A stretch of 33,726 nucleotides of DNA from Myxococcales bacterium (GTDB taxonomy: Bacteria; Myxococcota_A; Bradymonadia; UBA7976; UBA1532). The position numbers and the translations under genes are program-made. The stretch is from assembly GCA_020633465.1 (NCBI GenBank), contig JACKDN010000052.1:1-33726 (forward strand), given 5' to 3'. Shown here in pieces: positions 22,813 through 30,476 of the stretch; the first letter of the stretch is position 1, and the number at the start of each line of letters is the position of its first letter. A model generated the notes under the pieces. The model was not told the DNA's origin. It saw only the letters and a program-made list of their open reading frames with translations, and did not search any database.

Positions 22813-23244
22813 ACCGTCGCCGCCGCCGCCCGAGATGACGACGCCCCCGGACGGGCGTGGCCCCGCGGGGTCACAGCCGGGATCCGCGCGCGCCGGGCCC
22901 AGCACGGCGGCCTCGAGGCGCTTCGCGTGCGCCAGCCACGCCTCGATGATCTCGGGCGCGACGTCGTGATCCTCGAGCGTCTGCCGCAACAGCACCAGGC
23001 GCCGGCGGAAGTGCCCGCGGGTGACCGGGTGGCGGGCGTGCGCCGCCCGCATGCCGCGCCCTTCGTAGGCCACGTCCGCGCCCATCACCCGCGCGGTGAA
23101 CTGCCGCTCGAGCTCGACCAGGCGCGCCTTGTCGAGGCCCTGGAACATGAAGCCGATCATGGGATCGGCGAACACGCGGTCGTAGAAGTCGGCGAGGATG
23201 GCGCGCAGGGCGTCGTCGCCGCCGAGGCGTTCGTAGTGGTTCAT
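22810..23244 (-). CDS. Truncated haemoglobin (group I-like)
   Basis: Small haem protein of the 2-on-2 globin family; roles in the family include O2 and NO chemistry. 144 residues. YERLGGDDALRAILADFYDRVFADP at 4-28 is the family start; Tyr21 fits the distal B10 position. The GFMFQGLD block holds the CD-region Phe, and MRAAHARHPVTRGHFRRRL places the proximal haem ligand at His69. The C-terminal ~30 residues (after EAAVLG) are a Gly/Pro-rich tail outside the fold. The ATG at 23244 overlaps the upstream gene's stop (ATGA), so the globin is co-translated with the exported protein. The upstream in-frame ATG region adds 12 unsupported residues. Confidence 0.88.
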   Translation of the reverse strand: MNHYERLGGDDALRAILADFYDRVFADPMIGFMFQGLDKARLVELERQFTARVMGADVAYEGRGMRAAHARHPVTRGHFRRRLVLLRQTLEDHDVAPEIIEAWLAHAKRLEAAVLGPARADPGCDPAGPRPSGGVVISGGGGDG

Positions 23245-24638
23245 GGCGTCACCGTAGGCACCGGCGCGGTCGGTCGGCAACCGGGACGCGCGCGGGGCGG
23301 CACCACTCGCAGGCGCGCGCGGCCGCCGGTGGCCTCGAAGTCGTTGAGCAGCAGGGCGTCGTCGTCGGGTCCGGGGGCCGCGAAAGCAGCCAGGGCGCGG
23401 CGGTGGCGCTCGAGGGTGGCGGTGTCGCCCGCGCCCACGCCGACGACCGCGACGCCCAGCCGAAGCGGCCCATCGGCGAGCGGCCGGCGGCCGTAGCGGG
23501 CGACCAGGGCCGCGCCGTCCAGCGTGCAGACCTTCTCGGCGCGCAGCGTGCCGTCCGGCAGCGCCTCGACGCCGCCGAGGAAGCGGACCGGTCCCACCGC
23601 CTCGGGGCCGACCAGGCCCATCAGGTACAGCTCGAGGGGGGCGTAGGGCGCGCGGTTGCCGCCGTTGCCGATCCAGCCGGGCGCGCCGCCATGGGGGGCG
23701 CGCGGACGCCAGCGGCCGTCGTCCAGCGGCTCGAGCGTCGCGCCGCCCAGCTGCCCCGCGACGTCGGCGTAGCCCCAGCCCGCCGGCGGCGCCTCACCGC
23801 AATCGGGGGGCCGGACACGCCCGCCGTCCGCGCGCAGCAGGGCGCGCAGGCTAGGGCCGCGGCGCAGGCCGGCCGCGCCGTCGAGCACGACGGCCGCCCG
23901 CAGCGCCCGCCAGCGCGGCAGGTGCGCCGAGGCCAGCGGCGCCGGGGCGCCCAGTCCAGGGATGCCGCGCTCGATGACGATCGACGCGCGATCGGCCTCG
24001 TCGGCCGTCACGCCGGGCTCGGCCAGCAACAGCAAGACGTCCCAGGCGTCCTCGAGGCGGGCGGACAGGCGCCGGACGAGCGGCAGCGCGCCGTGACCGC
24101 CGCGCGGCGGGGCCTCGGGCACCACCAGCAGCGGGCCGTAGCGCACCAGGCCGTCGCACAGGGGGGCGGCGACGGGGGGCGGCGGCGACGCGGGGCGGGC
24201 GGTGGGGGGCAGCCCGGCGCAATGCGCGGCCCAGGCGGCGTGGTGCTCGGCGTCGAGGCGACGCTGCTGGGCCACCACCAGCTGAGCCTCGGCGGCCCGC
24301 TGCTGGCGCGCAGGCCACCGGGTCGACAGCGCGGCCAGCTGGGCGTGCACCTCGGCGAGGCGGCCCCACGCGGCGTCCACCCGACGGCCGGCGGCGGCCA
24401 GGGACGCGCACAGGGCGCCGTCCAGGCGCTGCCGAGCGCGCGCCTCGACCCGATCGCGACGCAGCAGCGCGGCGCGCACGGCGCCGCTCGCCGACTGCAC
24501 CACCAGCAGGGCCTCGTCCAGCCGCGCCGCCTCGGCCCGCGCCGCGTCGTCGTCGGTCGGCTGGGCGAGGCTCGCGGGCGAGGCGACGAGCCCCGCGGCC
24601 AGCGCCGAGGCCAGCGGCCATGCCACCCTGCCCCTCAC
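23241..24638 (-). CDS. Exported protein of unknown function with helical N-terminal region
   Basis: 465 residues from the GTG at 24638 (GAGGA about 9 bases upstream). Residues 1-25 look like a Sec signal peptide (AWPLASALAAGLVASPASLA). Residues ~30-145 are Ala/Arg-rich and helical, possibly coiled coil. A Pro-rich linker (~147-160) leads to a C-terminal part (~160-455) with Gly/Asp-rich turns. A PYAPLELYLMGLVGPE block near ~333-350 resembles a motif I associate with secreted proteins of this type of organism, but I cannot name a family. Three or four Cys in the mature part could form disulphides. The globin gene overlaps its 3' end. Function unknown. Confidence 0.65.
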   Translation of the reverse strand: MRGRVAWPLASALAAGLVASPASLAQPTDDDAARAEAARLDEALLVVQSASGAVRAALLRRDRVEARARQRLDGALCASLAAAGRRVDAAWGRLAEVHAQLAALSTRWPARQQRAAEAQLVVAQQRRLDAEHHAAWAAHCAGLPPTARPASPPPPVAAPLCDGLVRYGPLLVVPEAPPRGGHGALPLVRRLSARLEDAWDVLLLLAEPGVTADEADRASIVIERGIPGLGAPAPLASAHLPRWRALRAAVVLDGAAGLRRGPSLRALLRADGGRVRPPDCGEAPPAGWGYADVAGQLGGATLEPLDDGRWRPRAPHGGAPGWIGNGGNRAPYAPLELYLMGLVGPEAVGPVRFLGGVEALPDGTLRAEKVCTLDGAALVARYGRRPLADGPLRLGVAVVGVGAGDTATLERHRRALAAFAAPGPDDDALLLNDFEATGGRARLRVVPPRARPGCRPTAPVPTVTP

Positions 24639-24640
24639 GA

Positions 24641-24669
24641 TTGCCGTCCTCGAGTCACTCGACTAATCT
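24641..24669 (+). promoter_or_regulatory. Possible sigma-70 promoter with a palindrome in its spacer
   Basis: TTGCCG-N17-TAATCT (4 of 6 and 3 of 6 matches) lies about 60 bases before the HEAT-repeat gene. The spacer contains CGAGTCACTCG (24651-24661), a perfect 11-bp palindrome positioned like an operator. It lies between two divergent genes, so it could act on either. Confidence 0.35.
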
Positions 24670-24729
24670 GTTGCGCTTTCGGTTTCCGGGCGGACCCGGG
24701 CGCCGCCCCCCTGAGCCACGGGAGCTCCG

Positions 24730-27045
24730 ATGATTCGACCCCTCGCTTTTGTCGTGCTCGCACTCACCGCCTCGGGCCTCGGCGCCCCCAGCCTCGCGCA
24801 GCCGAAGGCCGGCGCCAAGGCCGACGCGCCCGCGCCGGTCGACACCGTCCGCTTCAGCTACGAGAAGTGGTCGCGCGCCGGCGACGCACGCTACGTCCTC
24901 GTGCCCCAGCCCGCCAGCATCAAGGCCGGCAGCTTCGAGGAGCGCACCAAGGCCCTGTTCAAGGCGCTCGAGGGCGCCAAGAAGAACACGTACGGCTCCA
25001 CGCGGCTCGCGTTCAAGGACGACGCCGAGGCGACGGGCATCGTGTACGTCTGGCTCGACGCGGGCAAGCAGGCCTATCACCCGATCGTGATGGCCGAGAC
25101 GACGTACACGTTCACCGAGAACGGGGCGTCGAAGGTCATCTTCCCCAAGGTGAACGACGGCGGCTGGACGCGCAGCGACGTGCCCTTCCCCGCCTACGTG
25201 CTGACCGTGCCGCTGTGGCAGGCGCTGCCGCCGACGCCGGTGACGGGGGCCAACGTCGTGCTGCCGGACGGCAGCATGGTGGCGGCGCGCGCGGCCATCG
25301 AGGGGCTGTCGAAGAAGGATCCGGCGCTGCTCGGGGCGCTGTGGCACTACCTCGAGAAGGGGCCGCCGGCCGCCACGCTGGCCGCGGTGAAGGCCGCCGG
25401 CGCGCTGAAGATCGCCGGCCGCGAGGAGAAGCTGCTGCCGGTGCTGCAGTCGGCCGACGCGCAGCTGCGCGGGGCCGCGCTCGAGGGGCTGGCCGACTTC
25501 GACGACGCCACCGTCAACGCCGCGGTGCGCAAGGTGATGGACGGTGATCCCGACGCCGCGCTGCGGGACCGGGCGGCGGGCATCCTGAGCAAGTCGAAGG
25601 ATCCGGCCTTCGCGACGGCCGCGCAGTACCACGCGCTGCGCAGCGCGGACGCCAAGGTGGTGGCTGCGGCCGCGACCGCGCTGGGGGAGTCGAAGCAGAA
25701 GGAGGCCACCGAGCAGTTGGTGGCCGCGTTGGCGCACACCGAGGCCGAGGTGCGGGCCGCCGCGATCGCCAGCCTGCTGAAGCGGGGCGACACGGCGGCG
25801 CTGATCGCCGTGCTGGGTGACGCGAAGGCGAAGGCCGAGACGAAGATCGAGGTGGCCAAGGCGCTGACCGAGTCGAAGGACAAGGCGGTCGTCGCGGCGG
25901 GGCTGCAGTACCTGGCGGTGAACGGCAAGGGCGACGACTCGGCGGGCGCGGCGGCCGCGCTGGCGGGCCACGACGGCCCGGCCACCTACGAGGCGCTCGG
26001 CGCCGCGGTCAAGCACGCCGAGCCGGCCACGCGCCGCGCCGCCGCGAGCGCGCTGTCGCGCCTGGGCAGCACCAAGGGCCTCGCGCTGCTGTCGGCCGGC
26101 GACGTCGAGGACGCCGACAGCGGCGCCGCGCTGCTGACCGCCATCCGGACGATCTACGCCGCGCAGGATCTGGACAGCGTGCTGCGCGCGACGCGCAAGG
26201 CCGACAACGCCGTGCTGCGGCGCTCGGCCGTCGCGACGCTGGGCGCGATGGTGCAGACCAAGGAGGGCAAGCGGAACCGGAAGAAGATCGTCGAGACGCT
26301 GCAGAAGCTGGCGCAGAGCGACGAGGCCGCCATCCGCGCCGCCGCCGCGCGCAGCTTCGGCGACATGCCCGGCGACGACGTGAAGGCCGACGTGCTGAAG
26401 CTGGCCGGCGACAGCGCGGTCGAGGTGCAGCGCGACGCCGCGCACGCCCTGCGGGCCTTCCCCGGCGACGAGAGCGTCAAGCTGCTGCTCGGCTTCGCGC
26501 AGCAGAAGGACGCGGCGTTGATCGCCAACGCGGTCGAGAGCCTGGGGGTGCTGAAGGCGCGCGAGGCGCTCGACCCGATCATCTCGAAGCTGAACCACGA
26601 CGACGTGCGGGTGCGCCGCGCCGCGACCGGCGCGCTGGTGCAGCTGGGCGAGACGCTCGAGAAGCGGAAGCCGCTGCTGTCGTTCTTCAGCGAGCGGCTG
26701 TTCGACAAGGACCCCGAGGTGAAGCTGAAGGCGCTCGAGGGGCTGAAGCTGGTGAAGGATCCGCGGACGGTCACCGCCATGGCGGCGCTGCTGCAGGATC
26801 CCTCGGCCGAGGTGCGGCAGGCCACGCTGCTGGCCATGGCCGCCACCGGCGACGCGTCGGCCATCGAGGCCATCGCGGCCGGGCTCGAGGACGACGACAA
26901 GCGGGTGCGCCGCACCGCCATCGACGCGCTGAAGGGGCTGCAGAAGAAGGCGGCCGTGAAGGTGCTGAAGCCGTACGCGCAGGCGGAGAAGGACAAGGAG
27001 CTGGCGGATCACGCGCGGCAGGCGATTCAGGCGTTGGGGGGCTGA
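24730..27045 (+). CDS. Exported HEAT-repeat protein
   Basis: 771 residues. The N-terminal Sec signal peptide (~1-23, LAFVVLALTASGLGAPSLA) points to the periplasm or beyond. Residues ~36-165 are a non-repeat domain (VRFSYEKWSRAGDARYVLVPQPASIKAGSFEERTKALFKALEGAK, then NGASKVIFPKVNDGGWTRSDV). From ~180 to the end there are roughly fifteen HEAT-like helical pairs of ~30-40 residues, recognisable by D/E-x-x-V/A-R-x-A-A-x-x-A-L-x-x-L spacing (e.g. DDVRVRRAATGALVQLG, DKRVRRTAIDALKGL, SAEVRQATLLAMAATGD). Such solenoids are binding scaffolds; no catalytic motif is seen. GGGAG lies 6 bases before the ATG at 24730. Partner unknown. Confidence 0.85.
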   Translation: MIRPLAFVVLALTASGLGAPSLAQPKAGAKADAPAPVDTVRFSYEKWSRAGDARYVLVPQPASIKAGSFEERTKALFKALEGAKKNTYGSTRLAFKDDAEATGIVYVWLDAGKQAYHPIVMAETTYTFTENGASKVIFPKVNDGGWTRSDVPFPAYVLTVPLWQALPPTPVTGANVVLPDGSMVAARAAIEGLSKKDPALLGALWHYLEKGPPAATLAAVKAAGALKIAGREEKLLPVLQSADAQLRGAALEGLADFDDATVNAAVRKVMDGDPDAALRDRAAGILSKSKDPAFATAAQYHALRSADAKVVAAAATALGESKQKEATEQLVAALAHTEAEVRAAAIASLLKRGDTAALIAVLGDAKAKAETKIEVAKALTESKDKAVVAAGLQYLAVNGKGDDSAGAAAALAGHDGPATYEALGAAVKHAEPATRRAAASALSRLGSTKGLALLSAGDVEDADSGAALLTAIRTIYAAQDLDSVLRATRKADNAVLRRSAVATLGAMVQTKEGKRNRKKIVETLQKLAQSDEAAIRAAAARSFGDMPGDDVKADVLKLAGDSAVEVQRDAAHALRAFPGDESVKLLLGFAQQKDAALIANAVESLGVLKAREALDPIISKLNHDDVRVRRAATGALVQLGETLEKRKPLLSFFSERLFDKDPEVKLKALEGLKLVKDPRTVTAMAALLQDPSAEVRQATLLAMAATGDASAIEAIAAGLEDDDKRVRRTAIDALKGLQKKAAVKVLKPYAQAEKDKELADHARQAIQALGG

Positions 27046-27130
27046 GACCGGGGGCGCCCCGCCGTGATGACCCCGGCCCGCCTCCCGCCCGCCCTTGCCA
27101 GCACAACACCGGCGACCTACCGTGGCGGCC

Positions 27131-28708
27131 ATGGCGCGCACCTTCAACACCACCGGCCCCTGCGATCCGCGCTTCCACTACATGGTGCCGCCCGAGCAAC
27201 GCTTGCCGGAGGCGCGCCAGCTCGCGGAGCAGATGGGGTACTTCGTCGTGCACGCGCCACGGCAGACCGGCAAGACCACCATCCTGCGAACGCTGGCGCG
27301 CGCGCTGACCGCCGAGGGCCGCTTCGCGGCGCTGCACTTCTCTTGCGAGGCGGCCAAGGCGGCGGACGAGGACTTCGGGACCGCGGAGCGGATCATCCTC
27401 ACTGCCATCGAGATCAGGGCCCGCGAAGACCTCGACCCCGATCTGCGGCCGCCGCCGCGCGAGCCCGCCGACGCCGGCACGCAGATCTGGACCTCCCTGG
27501 TTCGCTGGGCCGAGGCCTGCCCGCGCCCCCTGGTGCTCGTCTTCGACGAGATCGACGCGCTGCGGGGGGCGACGCTGCTCTCGGTACTCGGGCAGCTTCG
27601 CTCGGGCTTCGACAGCCGGCCGGACCGCTTTCCTTGGTCCGTGATTCTCTGTGGCTTGCGCGATGTGCGCGACTACAAGCTCGCCGCCGGCGGCGCCGAG
27701 CCTCGGTTGGGCAGCTCCAGCCCCTTCAACATCAAGCTCGAGTCGCTGCGCCTCGGCGACTTCGATCGGGACGAGGTGCGCGCCCTCCTCGGTCAGCACA
27801 CGGTCGAGACCGGTCAGGTGGTGACCGACGAGGCGATCGGGCGGGTCGTGGAGCTCACGGCCGGACAGCCCTGGCTGGTCAATGCCCTTGCCCGTGAAGT
27901 CACGGTCAAGATGGGCATCGCCCCACCCGAGCCCATCACGGTCGAGCACATCGACGCCGCCAAGGAACGCCTGATCCTCGCGCGCCAGACCCACCTCGAC
28001 TCACTGGCGGCGCGGCTCGCCGAGCCCCGGGTTCGCCGCGTCATCGAGCCCATGCTCGCTGGCGTCCTGCCGGAGGCGGATCCCTACGACGACGACTTCC
28101 AGTACGTCGCCGATCTGGGCCTGGTGGCGCGCGGCCTGCCCCTGCGTATCGCCAACCCCATCTACCGCGAGGTGATCGTGCGCGTGCTGGCCTCGTCCGC
28201 CGAGCGCGCGGTCCTGGTCGAGCCCCGCGCATTCGTGCGCCCCGACGGCACCTTGGACATCGAGGGCCTGTTGCACGCGTTCGTCGCGTTCTGGGTGGAG
28301 CACGGCGAGGTCCTGAGCCAGCGCCAGAACTATCACGAGGTCGCGCCCCAACTGGTGCTGATGGCCTTCCTGCAGCGCGTCGTGAACGGCGGCGGCCACG
28401 TCGACCGCGAGTTCGGCGTCGGCCGCGGCCGCATCGACCTGCTGATCCGCTGGCCCCTCCTGGCGCCCGATGGCACCCGCGCCTGGCAGCGCACGGCCTT
28501 CGAGCTGAAGGTCCGCGCCGCGGGTGCGCCGGATCCCTTGCCGAAGGGGCTGACCCAGCTCGACGCCTACCTCGACCGCCTGGGCCTCGACACGGGCATC
28601 CTGGTGTTGTTCGACCGCCGCCCCGACGCCCCGCCGATCGACGCCCGCACCGGCCTCGAAGACGCCACCTCGCCGGCTGGGCGATGCATCCGGGTGCTGC
28701 GCGGCTGA
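27131..28708 (+). CDS. AAA-type ATPase fused to a PD-(D/E)XK-like nuclease domain
   Basis: 525 residues. The N-terminal P-loop ATPase has Walker A APRQTGKTT at 42-50 (Lys48), Walker B PLVLVFDEIDAL at ~137-148 and a sensor-like ILCGLRDVRDYK. The middle (~250-370) is a winged-helix-like helical part (FDRDEVRALLGQHT, then LTAGQPWLVNALA). The C-terminal domain carries GRGRIDLLIRW (Asp436) and AFELKV (Glu458-x-Lys460) followed by a QLDAYLDRLGLDTGILVLFD block, the layout of a PD-(D/E)XK restriction-like fold. This combination is known in AAA-ATPase-like proteins of unclear role, some suspected in defence or mobile elements. The ATG at 27131 aligns with homolog-like starts but lacks a clear ribosome-binding site. 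It stands alone, without recognisable partner genes. Confidence 0.8.
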   Translation: MARTFNTTGPCDPRFHYMVPPEQRLPEARQLAEQMGYFVVHAPRQTGKTTILRTLARALTAEGRFAALHFSCEAAKAADEDFGTAERIILTAIEIRAREDLDPDLRPPPREPADAGTQIWTSLVRWAEACPRPLVLVFDEIDALRGATLLSVLGQLRSGFDSRPDRFPWSVILCGLRDVRDYKLAAGGAEPRLGSSSPFNIKLESLRLGDFDRDEVRALLGQHTVETGQVVTDEAIGRVVELTAGQPWLVNALAREVTVKMGIAPPEPITVEHIDAAKERLILARQTHLDSLAARLAEPRVRRVIEPMLAGVLPEADPYDDDFQYVADLGLVARGLPLRIANPIYREVIVRVLASSAERAVLVEPRAFVRPDGTLDIEGLLHAFVAFWVEHGEVLSQRQNYHEVAPQLVLMAFLQRVVNGGGHVDREFGVGRGRIDLLIRWPLLAPDGTRAWQRTAFELKVRAAGAPDPLPKGLTQLDAYLDRLGLDTGILVLFDRRPDAPPIDARTGLEDATSPAGRCIRVLRG

Positions 28709-28829
28709 CGCGCCGCGCATGCGTCGGGGCAGGTCGACCCCTGTTGCCTCCCAACGCACGCGCGCGACCAGGCGATCGGTCCTACACCAGCTTGACGGAC
28801 TCGACTTTCGACTGGCCCGGCCCCGGCGG

Positions 28830-29615
28830 CTAACCCTCGGGACGATCCTCGGCCAGCCGCTCGAGCAGCTTGCGCGCGAACAGATACGCGTCGCCGGGCC
28901 AGCGCGCCGAGACGTAGCGGCCGTCTTCGACCACGAAGGCGGGCCCGTCGTCGTGGGCGGTGCCGCGCGCGCCGAGGGTGAGGGGCCCGCGCTCGAAGTC
29001 CGCCGCCGGATCGGCCAGGGCCGCGCGCACCTCGGCCTCCACGTAGGCGGGGTAGGTGCGGTAATAGCGGCCGCGCCGCCAGAACGTGAGGAAGTAAGCC
29101 AAGCGCTCCATGTAGGCGGGCAGGCAGGTCGTGCGCACGTCGTGGAGCAGCGAGCGGCCCGTCTCGGGATCGCGCGCCCGAGCGAGGACGAGCACGCCGT
29201 GGCAGATGGCGCCGACGGGCTTGCCGGTGCGCCAGAACGCCGCGACCCGCGCCTGCAGCAGCTCGCTGCCGAGGTACTGGCGCATGCCCGGCGCGTGGCC
29301 GCCGGGCAGCACCAGCGCGTCGAAGGCGTCCGGCTCGATGGTGGCCCACGGGATGGGCGCGTCGAACGCAGGATCCTTCTCGAGCTCGCGGTACAGCGCG
29401 ATGACGTCGGGCACAGCACCCAGCTGGCCGAACAAGACGCCGGTGATCAGCAGCGGATCGCAGACCGGCGCCTCGCCGCCGTGCTCGGTCGCAAAGACGA
29501 CGCGGTGGCCGGCGTCCGTGAGCACCTTCCACGGCACCGCCACCTCGGTGACGTCGAAGTCCCGGTCAGGGAGGGGGATCAGCACGCGCTGCGATGTCGC
29601 CATGGCGGGGACCAT
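28830..29615 (-). CDS. DJ-1/PfpI family protein (class I glutamine amidotransferase-like)
   Basis: 261 residues, cytosolic. N-terminal QRVLIPLPDRDFDVTEVAVPWKVLTDAGHRVVFATEHGG matches the DJ-1/PfpI opening strand and helix with its acidic residue. FDALVLPGGHAPGMRQYLG is the family's PGG loop. The nucleophile elbow is KPVGAICHGVLVLA (Cys within AICHG). TTCLPAYMERLAYFLTFW and RWPGDAYLFARKLLERL complete the fold; family activities include glyoxalase, deglycase-like, chaperone and protease, and none can be assigned here. The ATG at 29615 has GGAG 5 bases upstream; an ATG four codons later (29603) is the alternative. Converges with the ATPase gene across a 121-bp gap in which I see nothing notable. 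Confidence 0.88.
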   Translation of the reverse strand: MVPAMATSQRVLIPLPDRDFDVTEVAVPWKVLTDAGHRVVFATEHGGEAPVCDPLLITGVLFGQLGAVPDVIALYRELEKDPAFDAPIPWATIEPDAFDALVLPGGHAPGMRQYLGSELLQARVAAFWRTGKPVGAICHGVLVLARARDPETGRSLLHDVRTTCLPAYMERLAYFLTFWRRGRYYRTYPAYVEAEVRAALADPAADFERGPLTLGARGTAHDDGPAFVVEDGRYVSARWPGDAYLFARKLLERLAEDRPEG

Positions 29616-29757
29616 AGCCTCTCCGAGGCCATGGAGGAATGGCGTCAGCCGGCCTCGAGGTCACGGCCCGCTCGCCGGGGCCTGGGCCGCGATCGGGAGA
29701 GATGCGGCTCTCAAAGCGGCGCCGCGACGCAGTCGCTGGCGCCGCCACCCAAGCCTC

Positions 29758-29789
29758 ACCCGCCCCAGCCCACGACCCGCCCCAGCCCA
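29758..29789. repeat. 15-bp direct repeat, 17-bp period
   Basis: ACCCGCCCCAGCCCA occurs at 29758-29772 and again at 29775-29789. A partial third copy (AGCCCCAGCCCA) lies at 29831-29842. Noncoding by all signs. Confidence 0.7.
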
Positions 29790-29892
29790 TTCCACCCGTC
29801 CAGAGGCCGGGTTCCACGACGCACCGCCCAAGCCCCAGCCCACACCGTCCGTGACCGGGCCCCAGCGCGCGAGCGTGGTGAAATCGGCCGGC

Positions 29893-30060
29893 GTGCGGCA
29901 TCCGCCGCACGTGCCTGAGCGACCGAGCCGCCCGCAGCCAAAGCCCGAAGGGCGAGGCGAGGACGCGAGGATCGCGAAGGCGCGCCCGAAGGGCGCCGGC
30001 CAAGCCGGGGGGTCACAGGGGTGGCCGGCAGGCCCCCCTTGCCGCGCGCTTGCGCGCGGC
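29893..30060. other. Array of strong inverted repeats (candidate structured RNA or intergenic repeat)
   Basis: Consecutive hairpins: GTGCGG-6-CCGCAC (29893-29910); GCCC-GAA-GGGC (29943-29953); GCGCCC-GAA-GGGCGC (29982-29996); CCGGC-CAA-GCCGG (29996-30008); GGGGGG...CCCCCC (30007-30038); GCCGCGCGC-TT-GCGCGCGGC (30041-30060), a perfect 9-bp stem. Two share a GAA triloop. GC-rich DNA gives chance hairpins, but the density here is above that of the other gaps in this window. Confidence 0.45.
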
Positions 30061-30154
30061 GGAGAAACAGTCTGTCCGGTGGAGGCTGCACCTGTTGCAG
30101 CTGGCCGCCGGATCGTTCCGGCATCGCCCGCGCTGCAGCACCGCCCACCCCCCC

Positions 30155-30192
30155 AAAACGAAGAAAGGGCCGACCCCCCCGGGCCGGCCCTC
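30155..30192 (-). terminator. Rho-independent terminator, leftward
   Basis: On the - strand AGGGCCG (30191-30185 side) pairs with CGGCCCT (30172-30166), extended by a G-U pair, and is followed by TTCTTCGTTTT. It is the clearest T-tailed terminator in the window. It would end transcription from the large - strand gene ~290 bases upstream, or a short RNA from the gap. Confidence 0.65.
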
Positions 30193-30424
30193 TCGATCAG
30201 CGAGCCCCGAAGGACAGACCGATCATCGCAGCAGTCGAACCCCGCCTGGACGCGGCAGGTGGTCCATCACCCACGGTCTCGCGTCAGCGTCGGCGCCTGG
30301 CGCCGGCCGGCCTTCCCTGGCCGCGTCGAGGTGGGGCTTCGCTGCCCCGTCGTCGTGCCGTCGACACCCGTACCTTCGTCGGAAATGGCCCGCAGATAAA
30401 GGCTTTGGCGCGATCCCGGCGGCC

Positions 30425-30462
30425 GGGCGAAAGCGCGCACGGATAACACGCACGCTTCGCCC
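30425..30462 (-). terminator. Hairpin directly after the lamin-tail protein gene
   Basis: Arms GGGCGAAAGCG (30425-30435) and CGCTTCGCCC (30453-30462) pair over 10 bp with one bulged A, 14 bases beyond the stop codon. There is no T-run, so it is a probable 3'-end structure or weak terminator, with the stronger T-tailed one further downstream. Confidence 0.45.
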
Positions 30463-30476
30463 GCCGCGCCGCCCGC

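Larger units (their letters stand above)
29616..30476. other. 861-bp region without a convincing gene
   Basis: Open frames here are Arg/Pro/Gly-rich in every frame and none has ribosome-binding support. The region holds C-rich direct repeats (29758-29789), a series of strong inverted repeats (29893-30060), a leftward terminator (30155-30192) and a hairpin after the large - strand gene (30425-30462). The rest (30193-30424) shows nothing I recognise. Confidence 0.6.

Noticed and set aside
24655..27153. 832-residue open frame on the - strand opposite the HEAT-repeat gene
   Set aside because: Leu/Arg/Gln-rich antisense of a repeat gene; periodicity mirrors the HEAT repeats.
29566..30148. Open frames of 130-145 residues in the gap left of the lamin-tail gene
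   Set aside because: Gly/Trp/Arg/Pro-rich, overlapping each other in several frames, no ribosome-binding site; composition follows the C-rich repeats and hairpins.
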